This document shows positions 44,385 to 51,724 of a stretch of 64,000 nucleotides of DNA, piece after piece (position 1 is the stretch's first letter; every line of letters begins with the position of its first letter). Source of the DNA: JAHJQZ01 sp963675235 (GTDB lineage: Bacteria > Pseudomonadota > Alphaproteobacteria > Rhizobiales > Devosiaceae). Below the pieces are notes generated by a model, which saw nothing but the letters and a program-made list of their open reading frames with translations, searched no databases and was not told the DNA's origin. Position numbers and translations under genes: made by a program. Location: positions 372,001 through 436,000 of the forward strand of contig CAXXFU010000004.1 in NCBI GenBank assembly GCA_963675235.2, written 5' to 3'.

Positions 44385-45077
44385 TCAGGCGGCTTCCTCG
44401 GGGAAATAGGCGGCGCTGACGGCACCGAGATCGTCGAGCACGGCAAGGCACAGTTCGGCAGTCGCCGCATCGGGCGGCACCATATCGGGCACCATCACCA
44501 CCTTCATGCCGGCGGCCTTGGCCGAGCGGACGCCGGTGGGGCTGTCCTCGAGCGCCAGGCATGACGAGGCCGGGATGCCGAGCCGCTCGGCCGCCATAAG
44601 GAACGGTTCGGGGTGCGGCTTGCCGTTGGACACGTCGGACCGCGTGATGACGACATCGAACAGTTCGGCGATGCCGGCCCGCATCAGCCGGTCGGGCGCC
44701 GCTGGGCGCGCAGTCGAGGTGACCACCGCCGTCGGGATGCCGCGCGCTTTCAGGAGCAGCAGGAAATCGCGGGCGCCGGGCTTCTCGCTGACCCCGCGCG
44801 CGACCTCGATCTCGCTCATGATCTCGTGCATGCGCTTGCGGAAATGCTCGAAGGGGAAATCCGGACCGAAGGCGGTCTCGAAGATGTGGCGGGCGCCATC
44901 GGTCGGCACGCCGATCTGGGCGACGTGCAGGTCGTCGGTCATCTGGTAGCCGAGTTCGGTGCAGGCAGCGTAGATCGCCTCGCGATAAAGCGGCTCGGTG
45001 TCGAGCAATGTGCCGTCCATGTCGAACACAGCGGCGGCGAACCCGGAGGCGGAGGAAGCGGAAGTTGGGAGGGTCAT
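44385..45077 (-). CDS. HAD-superfamily hydrolase (beta-phosphoglucomutase / phosphatase-like)
   Basis: 230 residues. HAD motif I VFDMDGTLLD (Asp19, Asp21), motif II VVTSTARPA, motif III Lys in SNGKPHPEPFL and motif IV CLALEDSPTGVRSAKAAG are all intact, with a helical cap between I and II, as in the PGMB/GPP subgroup. Substrate unknown. The ATG at 45077 gives a compact protein; no strong ribosome-binding site is visible. The gene ends 163 bp before the SleB-like gene start, 28 bp behind the cupin gene. Confidence 0.9.
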   Translation of the reverse strand: MTLPTSASSASGFAAAVFDMDGTLLDTEPLYREAIYAACTELGYQMTDDLHVAQIGVPTDGARHIFETAFGPDFPFEHFRKRMHEIMSEIEVARGVSEKPGARDFLLLLKARGIPTAVVTSTARPAAPDRLMRAGIAELFDVVITRSDVSNGKPHPEPFLMAAERLGIPASSCLALEDSPTGVRSAKAAGMKVVMVPDMVPPDAATAELCLAVLDDLGAVSAAYFPEEAA

Positions 45078-45105
45078 GGTCTTTGGATCTTGGGGGGAGA
45101 GGAGA

Positions 45106-45585
45106 TCAGTCGTTCGGCGTTTCTGGATAAGGCGTGCCGTCGCGGTGGGTGAACCAGGCCTTGCCGTCTCTGGTGCCGGCGACAAGGTCGAGATCAGGAT
45201 AATGGCAGACATCGTCGGGAATGCGGCTGCCGACGGCAAGAAGCGTTGCCGGCGCGTCGGAGCGGTTCTGGAAGTGCTGGCCAACCCCTTCGCCGCATTT
45301 GAACCCGGCGGCATCGCCGGCCTGCATCAGTTCCTCGCCCTCGTCGGTGACGAGCACGAGTTCGCCGGACAGGATGTAGAAGAATTCGTCCTCATGGGTG
45401 TGCCAGTGGCGCTGGCTCGACCATGTGCCTGGCGGCACGGTGAGGATATTGACGCCGAACTGGGTCAGCCCGGCGGCGTCGCCGAGATGGCGGCGGGTGC
45501 GGGTCCTGATCTTTTCATCGAGCGGTGGCGGGTAGCTGGCGCCGGCGATTTCGGCAATGCTGGCGGGATCGATGCGCCTGGGCAT
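45106..45585 (-). CDS. Single-domain cupin protein
   Basis: 159 residues. The cupin motif 1 reads HWHTHEDEFFYILSGELVLV with metal ligands among His60, His62, His64 and Glu67, and motif 2 has GQHFQNRSD (His104). The C-terminal part (PDLDLVAGTRDGKAWFTHRDG) is typical of a family of cupins of unknown substrate in Proteobacteria. AAGGGG precedes the ATG. Probably in an operon with the HAD gene. Confidence 0.9.
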   Translation of the reverse strand: MPRRIDPASIAEIAGASYPPPLDEKIRTRTRRHLGDAAGLTQFGVNILTVPPGTWSSQRHWHTHEDEFFYILSGELVLVTDEGEELMQAGDAAGFKCGEGVGQHFQNRSDAPATLLAVGSRIPDDVCHYPDLDLVAGTRDGKAWFTHRDGTPYPETPND

Positions 45586-46266
45586 AAGCAGCCCCTTTCG
45601 GTTGTTTTCACCCCGGACATCCCCTCCGGCAGAGCTTTTACACCCAATCGACGGCAGTTTCGACGGAATTTCCGCCAGTGCCACCCGGATTCTGGGGAGA
45701 TGGTTTCCGCTCAATCTGAATGAAAACCTTGCTGCGCAAGCTCTTCGCGCAGTGCGGACCAGGCTCCGCAGCGCCGAACTTGCGTCGATCTGGCACGGCG
45801 GACGGACATGCGCCAGGAACTCCGCGCCAGTGCTGGCCGGAGGTTCAACCGTTTTTTCACCCCCGCAAGGGAGCGGGCATGGGGCGCAAGTCACCCGGAT
45901 GCCGGTAGTCGGCGAATAAGGGCGCATTGCGCCCCATGCCGTAACCGGGATTTGCGAACCGGTCCGGGCCCGTTCCCGTGTTCCGGCCTGCGTCTCTGCA
46001 CTGGCGAGTGACCGTGGCTGTTTACCTCGCCTTCGACGCGGCCTGCCCCGGCAGGGAGCAGCAGCCGACACACCGGACCATCGACAGGACGATGGTCTGT
46101 CCGCCGATACCCGTCCCGGCCCAGATCGCAGGCGACCCCGCGACCTCACCGGCTCGACCCGCCGGAACCTCGTATGCATCCGCGCTCTGTGCAGGCCGAT
46201 GGCGGCGAGTATGGGGGATGGGGAAAGGGGCGGGGATAAGGTTTGTGAGAGTGGCTCTTTCCCAGG
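45586..46266. other. Gene-poor region with several inverted repeats
   Basis: No convincing coding frame on either strand. A 14-bp perfect inverted repeat GGCATGGGGCGCAA / TTGCGCCCCATGCC spans 45876-45940 with a 37-base spacer. Further dyads are CCTGCC/GGCAGG near 46043-46056 and GACCATCG / CGATGGTC at 46076-46097. The cupin promoter must lie at the left side. It may be remains of accessory DNA adjoining the repeat-GIY-YIG-SLATT stretch. Confidence 0.45.
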
Positions 46267-46402
46267 CCTCATCCTGAGGCGCCGCCAACTCCACCGGCCT
46301 CGTCCTGAGGTGCCGCACCACCACCTCGCCTCGTCCTGAGGTGCCGCACCACCACCTCGCCTCATCCTGAGGTGCGAACGCAGTGAGCCTCGAAGGACGA
46401 GG
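46267..46402 (+). repeat. Array 1 of a 31-bp palindromic repeat (REP-like)
   Basis: Three contiguous 31-bp units begin at 46267, 46298 and 46329, each opening CCTC(A/G)TCCTGAGG and the second and third being identical. They end in a longer unit (46360-46402), CCTCATCCTGAGGTGCGAACG to CGAAGGACGAGG, which can fold back on itself. The CCTCATCCTGAGG..CGAAGGA(T/C)GAGG type is a widespread intergenic repeat of Rhizobiales. It lies upstream of the GIY-YIG gene. Confidence 0.9.
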
Positions 46403-46499
46403 GGGAGGGCTCGGAACCAACTCGCACAAATGCCGCTTTGACCGAGCCCGCATCTGCAATCGATAGTTCCCGAGCTCCTGAACGAACGGCCGGCGCGAG

Positions 46500-46802
46500 A
46501 TGCAGACCCACATCTACATGCTGAAATGCACCGATGGCTCCTATTATGTCGGCCTGACGGAAAAGCCCGTCGAGACGCGCGTCTCCGAGCACCAACTGGG
46601 CCTTTACGACACCGCCTACACCAAAAGCCGCCGGCCTGTGACGCTGGTCTTTTCCGAAACCTACGACCGCATCGACGAAGCCATCCGCCGCGAACGCCAG
46701 ATCAAGGGCTGGTCGCGACGGAAAAAGGAAGCCCTGATCCGCGGCGACTACGAGGCGCTACCGGATCTGGCCAGCCGGCCGGGTGGGAGATCAAAGACCT
46801 GA
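46500..46802 (+). CDS. GIY-YIG nuclease domain protein (UPF0213-like)
   Basis: 100 residues, a single domain. The GIY half reads HIYMLKC (Ile5-Tyr6) and the YIG half YYVGLT (Tyr16-Gly18). Arg27 of TRVSEH and Glu65 of AIRRERQIKGWSRRKKEALI complete the family's catalytic set. Such solitary GIY-YIG proteins are common in Bacteria but have no settled function; relatives cut DNA in repair, restriction or mobile introns. Its special feature is the context: array 1 of the 31-bp repeat ends 97 bp before the start and array 2 begins 16 bp after the stop, in the same orientation. Confidence 0.92.
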   Translation: MQTHIYMLKCTDGSYYVGLTEKPVETRVSEHQLGLYDTAYTKSRRPVTLVFSETYDRIDEAIRRERQIKGWSRRKKEALIRGDYEALPDLASRPGGRSKT

Positions 46803-46818
46803 GACCCCACATTTGCAG

Positions 46819-46951
46819 CCTCGTCCGGAAGTGCTGCCAACGCCGCCGGCCTCATCCCGAGGTGGCCGCCAACTGCACCGACCTCATCCTGAGGTGCCGC
46901 ACCACCACCGACCTCATCCTGAGGTGCGAACGCAGTGAGCCTCGAAGGAGG
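46819..46951 (+). repeat. Array 2 of the 31-bp palindromic repeat
   Basis: Units start at 46819 (diverged), 46850, 46882 and 46912. The two middle units match the array 1 consensus CCTCATCC(T/C)GAGGTG, and the final one repeats the terminal form CCTCATCCTGAGGTGCGAACG to CGAAGGAGG. Same orientation as array 1, so arrays 1 and 2 are direct repeats around the GIY-YIG gene. Confidence 0.88.
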
Positions 46952-46974
46952 AAGCCGCAACCACCGGGGCCAAA

Positions 46975-47019
46975 CCCTCGCCCTTCGAGGGTCGCTTCGC
47001 TCCCACCTCAGGATGAGGG
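46975..47019 (-). repeat. Inverted copy of the terminal repeat unit
   Basis: On the minus strand this reads CCCTCATCCTGAGGTGGGAG and ends CTCGAAGGGCGAGGG, i.e. the terminal unit of the arrays turned round. Together with 46912-46951 it forms a large inverted pair with a 23-base spacer. Confidence 0.85.
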
Positions 47020-47024
47020 TTTGA

Positions 47025-47079
47025 GTCAAACGCTCGGCCGACGCCTCGCACTGAATTCGCGATCAGGTCGGAAATGACG
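47025..47079 (+). repeat. 55-bp dispersed repeat, copy 1
   Basis: Matches 62923-62977 with about 6 differences in 55 bases (shared cores GACGCCTCGC, GATCAGGTCGG and AATGACG). In this copy the ATTCCCGA/TCGGGAAT palindrome is damaged. It directly follows the inverted unit and precedes the SLATT gene end. Confidence 0.85.
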
Positions 47080-47147
47080 ATGGTGGCTGTACGAGTTTAA
47101 CGCGCCGTCACCGAAACTCCTTCCCCCACGAATAAAAACGCCTAATA

Positions 47148-47846
47148 CTATTTCAAACCACTCGACAATATCTCCGATATTAACGAAGAAGCAGCTATTG
47201 ATGCCGTAATTAGTGCTATTGCTGCCAACGCATAGTCCGAATATTTCGTTGAATTCCTAATACTTTTCTTTGCCGATTCTAGCTCTTTGCTGGTTTTTTC
47301 TGAAAATTCGTCTGGGTGATCAATTTTATATCTTTCTAAATCTACATCATCATGATTAATGCTATATCTGTGCAATATCTCATCATATTTCTTGCTGTAG
47401 ATTAGCAACTGCTCTTGGCTATCAATTTTTGTTGCCCTGACTTCTCGCCGAAGGGTGTTGATTTCCAGCGCACATCTATGAAACTGCTCCGCTTTGACTG
47501 GATCATTCGTTGAATGCTGCAACAACGTCAAAGTAAGTATCGCAACTGAAAACGCGACTGTCGTTATGCTTATCGAATTTGTGATCAATAACGGTAATTC
47601 AAAAAAAGCCGGCAGTAGAGTTGTTACTATCACCCCGACAGATGCTGCTGCAATAATTCGAGTAAAATTAGCGTCCCTTTTTTCTAATCTTTTCGCCGCA
47701 TTGAATCTGACGCCTTTTGTCCTTTTCATCTCCCGTAGAAGTTGAGCCGTTGCTCCGTCAACACCTGCCGACATGAGAGTTGGATCATGACCGGTCGGAG
47801 GCAATTGAGTGTTCAAGGCGTTTTCCACTTTAGGTTCAGTGCCCAT
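47148..47846 (-). CDS. SLATT-domain membrane protein (SLATT_5-like), probable conflict-system effector
   Basis: 232 residues. Features match the SLATT domain (SMODS- and SLOG-associating two-transmembrane): TKGVRFNAAKRLEKRD (residues 43-58), two transmembrane helices (about 63-83 and 90-110), LLQHSTNDPVKAEQFHRCAL (109-128), a helical region with SKKYDEIL, IDHPDEF, and a third hydrophobic helix (about 204-226). SLATT proteins are predicted membrane-perturbing effectors of nucleotide-sensing or RT-linked immunity. The ATG has GGGGGAAAG upstream and stands 11 bp after the polA stop, so it may be read with polA. The gene is A/T-rich (for example 19 of 60 bases G/C at 47281-47340) against GC-rich neighbours: likely acquired. 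No sensor gene partners it. Confidence 0.82.
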   Translation of the reverse strand: MGTEPKVENALNTQLPPTGHDPTLMSAGVDGATAQLLREMKRTKGVRFNAAKRLEKRDANFTRIIAAASVGVIVTTLLPAFFELPLLITNSISITTVAFSVAILTLTLLQHSTNDPVKAEQFHRCALEINTLRREVRATKIDSQEQLLIYSKKYDEILHRYSINHDDVDLERYKIDHPDEFSEKTSKELESAKKSIRNSTKYSDYALAAIALITASIAASSLISEILSSGLK

Positions 47847-47857
47847 CAGCTTTCCCC

Positions 47858-50752
47858 CTAATGCGCCGCTTCCCAGTTCCCCGCCGCTTTCGCGTCCACC
47901 TGTAGCGGCACCGTCAGCTTCACTGCCGGCTCGGCGGCGTTCTCCATCACATCCCTGATCGCCGGGATCGCCGCGTCGGCGTGGCCCTCGGGGACCTCGA
48001 AGATCAGTTCGTCGTGGACCTGCAACAGCATGGCCGCGTCGATCTTGCGGGCCAAGAGTTCGTCTTCCATGCGGATCATGGCGCGGCGGATGATGTCGGC
48101 GGCCGAGCCCTGGATCGGGGCGTTGATCGAGGCGCGCTCGACGAAAGAGCGCTCGGCGCCGTTCTTGGAATTGGCGTTGGGGAACTGGATCTTCCGCCCG
48201 AAGATCGTCTCGACAAACCCTTGCGCCTTCACAATCGTGCGCTGTTGTTCCATGTAGTCCTTGATGCCGGGGAACTTCTCGAAATAGGCCTTGATGTAAT
48301 CGCCGGCCTCGCTGCGCGAGATGCCGAGCTGGTTGGCGAGGCCAAAGGCCGAGATGCCGTAGATGATGCCGAAATTGATCGCCTTGGCGCGGCGGCGGAC
48401 GTCGGACGGCATGCCCTCGACCGGCACGTTGAACATTTCGCTGGCCGTCATGGCGTGGATGTCGAGACCCTCCTCGAAGGCCGATTTCAGCGCGCCGATA
48501 TCGGCGATGTGGGCGAGGATACGCAGCTCGATCTGCGAATAGTCGGCCGAGATCAGCTCCATGCCCGGCGCGGCGACAAAGGCGGTGCGGATCTTGCGGC
48601 CGTCCTCGGTGCGGACCGGGATGTTTTGCAGGTTCGGATCGGTTGAGCTGAGCCGCCCGGTCGAGACCGCCGCCTGGTGATAGGAGGTGTGCACCCGCCC
48701 GGTGCGCGGGTTGATATAGGTCGGCAGCGCGTCCGAATAGGTCGATTTGAGCTTGGTGACGCCGCGCCAGTCGAGAATGGTCTGGGCCAGCGGCACGCCC
48801 TTTGCGGCAAGATCGTCGAGCACCGAAGCGCCGGTGGCCCATTGGCCCGACTTGGTCTTGGTGCCCCCCTCGAGCCCGAGCTTGCCGAACAGGATCTCGC
48901 CGAGCTGCTTGGGGGAACCGAGATTGAACTTCTCGTCGGCAAGCTTTTGCGCCTCATCCTCGAGCTGGGCGGCGCGCTGGGCGAAATCGCCAGAAAGGCG
49001 GGCGAGGATCTGCTTGTCGATCGAGATACCGCGCGCCTCCATGCGCGCCAGCACCGGGGCGAGCGGACGTTCCAGCGTTTCGTAAAGCGTCACAGCGCTT
49101 TCGGCGACAAGGCGCGGCTTCAGGACGTGCCAGAGGCGCAAGGTGATGTCGGCGTCCTCGGCGGCGTATTTCGTTGCCTCGGCGATCTCGAGCTCGTCGA
49201 AGCGCTTCATGTTCTTGCCGGAACCGGCAATGTCCTTGAACGAGATCGGCGCGTGGTCGAGCAGGTCCTTTGAAAGCTCGTCCATGCCGTTGCCGCGCGC
49301 GCCCTCGAGCGCATAGGACATCAGCATGGTGTCATCGATCGGGGAAAGGGTGATGCCGTAGCGGCTGAGAATGCCCATGTCGTATTTGGCGTTCTGCAGG
49401 ATCTTGAGGATCGACCGGTCTTCCATCACCGGCTTCAGCGCCGAAATGACGTCTTTCAGCGGCAATTGCCCCTCGACCGGGCCGCCCTCGCCCAAAAGAT
49501 CGTCGGCGCCCTTGGTGTGGCCGACGGGGATGTAGCAGCCATTGCCGGGTTCGGTAGACAAGCAAATGCCGACGAGATCGGCCTGCTGGTTGTCGAGCCC
49601 GGTGGTTTCGGTGTCGACGGCGACATGGCCCATCTCGATGATGGCGGCGATCCAGCGCTTGAGCGCCTCCACGTCCTGAACGGTCTCGTAGTCCTCGTGC
49701 TTGACCGGGATGGCGCGGATGCGGGCCGCCTCGGCTTCGGCAAAAGCCTCCGGCCCGTCACCGGAAGCGCCGGCGACACCATGTCCGGCCACCGGCTCTG
49801 CAGCGGTCCCCACCTCGTCCTCGGCGGCGGCGCCGGTCTTGGCGGCAAGCTCGGGATCAGGTTCCCAGGCATTGGGATCGGCATCGATCAGCCCGCCGAT
49901 GCGGCGGGCGAAGGAATTGAACTCCATCGCCTTGAGGAAGGGAAACAGCTTGCCCGGCTCGAACGGCTGGCGGGCGAAATCCTCGATAGGTTCCTCGACC
50001 GGCACGTCGCGCTTGAGCGTCACCAGCCGGTGCGAGATTCGGGCCTGTTCGGCGAATTCGATCAGGTTCTCGCGGCGCTTGTTCTGCTTGATCTCTTCGG
50101 CGCGCGACAACAGCGTTTCGAGATCGCCGTACTCTTGGATAAGCTGGGCGGCGGTCTTGATGCCGATGCCGGGCACGCCGGGGACGTTGTCGACCGAATC
50201 GCCGCAAAGCGACTGCACCTCGATGACCTTGTCCGGTCCGACGCCGAACTTCTCGTTGACCTCATCCGGGCCGATCCAGCGGTTCTTGAGTGTGTCGAGC
50301 AGGCGGACATTGTCGTCCTCGACCAGCTGCATCAGGTCCTTGTCGGTCGAAACGATCGTCACCTTAGCCCCGGCCTCGCGGGCCAGCGTTGTATAGGTGG
50401 CGATGAGGTCGTCGGCCTCGAAGCCTTCCCGCTCGATGGCCGGAATTGAAAAGGCGCGGGTGGCGAGCCGGGTCAGGGCGAATTGCGGCACCAGGTCCTC
50501 GGGCGCCGGCGGTCGGTGGGCCTTGTATTCGGGATAGAACTCGTTGCGGAAGCTCTTGCCCGAATAATCGAAGATCACCGCCATATGGGTCGGCTCGTTG
50601 TCGCCCTTCAGGTCTTCGGTGAGCTTGTAGAGCATCGAGCAGAAGCCGGAGACGGCGCCGACCGGCAGCCCGTCCGACTTGCGCGTCAGCGGCGGCAGCG
50701 CGTGATAGGCGCGAAAGATATAGGTCGATCCGTCGATGAGGATGAGGTGCAT
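47858..50752 (-). CDS. polA: DNA polymerase I
   Basis: 964 residues with all three activities: 5'-3' exonuclease (residues about 1-290; DGSTYIFRAYHALPP, FEADDLIATY, GDSVDNVPGVPGIGIKTA), 3'-5' exonuclease (about 360-545; VDTETTGLD with its Asp/Glu pair) and polymerase (about 570-964; motif A SADYSQIELRILAHI, motif B RRRAKAINFGIIYG, motif C LQVHDELIFEVP). Fills gaps and removes RNA primers. An Ala/Glu-rich linker (about 305-345) separates the two exonuclease domains. ATG preceded by GGAG. Confidence 0.98.
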   Translation of the reverse strand: MHLILIDGSTYIFRAYHALPPLTRKSDGLPVGAVSGFCSMLYKLTEDLKGDNEPTHMAVIFDYSGKSFRNEFYPEYKAHRPPAPEDLVPQFALTRLATRAFSIPAIEREGFEADDLIATYTTLAREAGAKVTIVSTDKDLMQLVEDDNVRLLDTLKNRWIGPDEVNEKFGVGPDKVIEVQSLCGDSVDNVPGVPGIGIKTAAQLIQEYGDLETLLSRAEEIKQNKRRENLIEFAEQARISHRLVTLKRDVPVEEPIEDFARQPFEPGKLFPFLKAMEFNSFARRIGGLIDADPNAWEPDPELAAKTGAAAEDEVGTAAEPVAGHGVAGASGDGPEAFAEAEAARIRAIPVKHEDYETVQDVEALKRWIAAIIEMGHVAVDTETTGLDNQQADLVGICLSTEPGNGCYIPVGHTKGADDLLGEGGPVEGQLPLKDVISALKPVMEDRSILKILQNAKYDMGILSRYGITLSPIDDTMLMSYALEGARGNGMDELSKDLLDHAPISFKDIAGSGKNMKRFDELEIAEATKYAAEDADITLRLWHVLKPRLVAESAVTLYETLERPLAPVLARMEARGISIDKQILARLSGDFAQRAAQLEDEAQKLADEKFNLGSPKQLGEILFGKLGLEGGTKTKSGQWATGASVLDDLAAKGVPLAQTILDWRGVTKLKSTYSDALPTYINPRTGRVHTSYHQAAVSTGRLSSTDPNLQNIPVRTEDGRKIRTAFVAAPGMELISADYSQIELRILAHIADIGALKSAFEEGLDIHAMTASEMFNVPVEGMPSDVRRRAKAINFGIIYGISAFGLANQLGISRSEAGDYIKAYFEKFPGIKDYMEQQRTIVKAQGFVETIFGRKIQFPNANSKNGAERSFVERASINAPIQGSAADIIRRAMIRMEDELLARKIDAAMLLQVHDELIFEVPEGHADAAIPAIRDVMENAAEPAVKLTVPLQVDAKAAGNWEAAH

Positions 50753-51020
50753 GAAGACTCCGCAAGGCTGTGCCGGCGCAGTCTAGAGCATGGGAGCGAA
50801 GTGAGGGAACCGGATTTCGCCCCGTTTGCCGGGTCTTCACCGGGCTTTCGCAACCGCGCACCAACCGCGTACCGGCGCCTACGGAAAAAAGCGGACAACA
50901 AGCTGAAAACACTATTTGTTTACGCTGCCGCGGTAATGAGGGCGTGTATTTTAGAACGCCTATACCGACCAAGTCTTTCCACAAACGTGCTGTCAGCACG
51001 CCCATTCAAGGGGCAGGCCG

Positions 51021-51608
51021 ATGTTTTCCAATTCGATTGCCTTGGTATCGACCAACGACAGAGACTGGTTCTCCCGCATGCGCGTCCTGATGCGTCAGGC
51101 GGGCCTCAAGGAAACCAGGCCCTTCCCGAAAAGCCGGGAGTCGCTGACCCAGTTCCGCAATGGCCCGCTGCCCTTCGTTTTCGTCGATGCGTCCCTGTCC
51201 GCCGACGAGGTGCGAGAGGTCTTCGCCGCGGTGCGCACCCATGCCGAACTGCCGGTCCGTTTCCTGCCGATTATCGTCTTGTCCCGGTCACGGGAGGCGC
51301 AGATCATCCTGCACCACATCGAGCTCGGCTGTGATGACATCGTCACCATGCCGCTGACAGCGGCGGCGTTGCTCGAAAGGCTCAAGCGACAGGTCGCCGG
51401 GGTTCGGGACTACTTTCAGACCGAATCCTATTTCGGTCCGGACCGGCGCCGGCACGAACTCGGCAGAACCGGTACAAGGGAGGACCGCGGCAGCGGTGAC
51501 CATCCCTTCCGCCATTTCACCATCGAGCGCTCGGCCCAGCACGGCATCTCGGTCATCGGCAGCCAGATGCACCGTCCGAGCACCGAGCAGATCGTGCTGC
51601 CGGTGTAA
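51021..51608 (+). CDS. Degenerate receiver-domain protein
   Basis: 195 residues; residues 1-130 follow the CheY fold. The phosphoacceptor position is present (Asp56 in FVFVDASLS), but the acidic pocket is only STNDRD and the invariant Lys is replaced by Met110 (CDDIVTMPL), so normal phospho-signalling is doubtful. The remainder (about 130-195) is polar with YFGPDRRR, a motif seen in alphaproteobacterial regulators, and no DNA-binding domain. AAGGGGC lies ahead of the ATG. A palindrome CGTGCTG-T-CAGCACG at 50986-51000 sits just upstream and may be an operator. Neighbour of the pilus locus (tadC, convergent), but a functional link is unproven. Confidence 0.75.
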   Translation: MFSNSIALVSTNDRDWFSRMRVLMRQAGLKETRPFPKSRESLTQFRNGPLPFVFVDASLSADEVREVFAAVRTHAELPVRFLPIIVLSRSREAQIILHHIELGCDDIVTMPLTAAALLERLKRQVAGVRDYFQTESYFGPDRRRHELGRTGTREDRGSGDHPFRHFTIERSAQHGISVIGSQMHRPSTEQIVLPV

Positions 51609-51724
51609 CAGGCGCCTTCGTCACTTCAGGGTTGCGATCCGGCGATTCGGACAGCGCCACATGCCAATGGATCGGGGCGTAGAGCGGGCCTGTCGAACTG
51701 GCCGTTGCGGCTGGCTCGGTTGTA

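Noticed and set aside
45720..46277. Short plus-strand frames in the cupin-GIY-YIG gap (60-120 residues)
   Set aside because: Biased, low-information translations without start signals or recognisable motifs; the region is better described as non-coding with inverted repeats.
46267..47019. CRISPR array
   Set aside because: Units are contiguous or near-contiguous palindromes with no unique spacers between identical repeats, and no cas genes are present.
47148..48842. One continuous minus-strand frame that would fuse an unknown Arg-rich protein to the SLATT domain
   Set aside because: The first 332 residues are polA read in another frame; the SLATT gene has its own ATG and ribosome-binding site at 47846.
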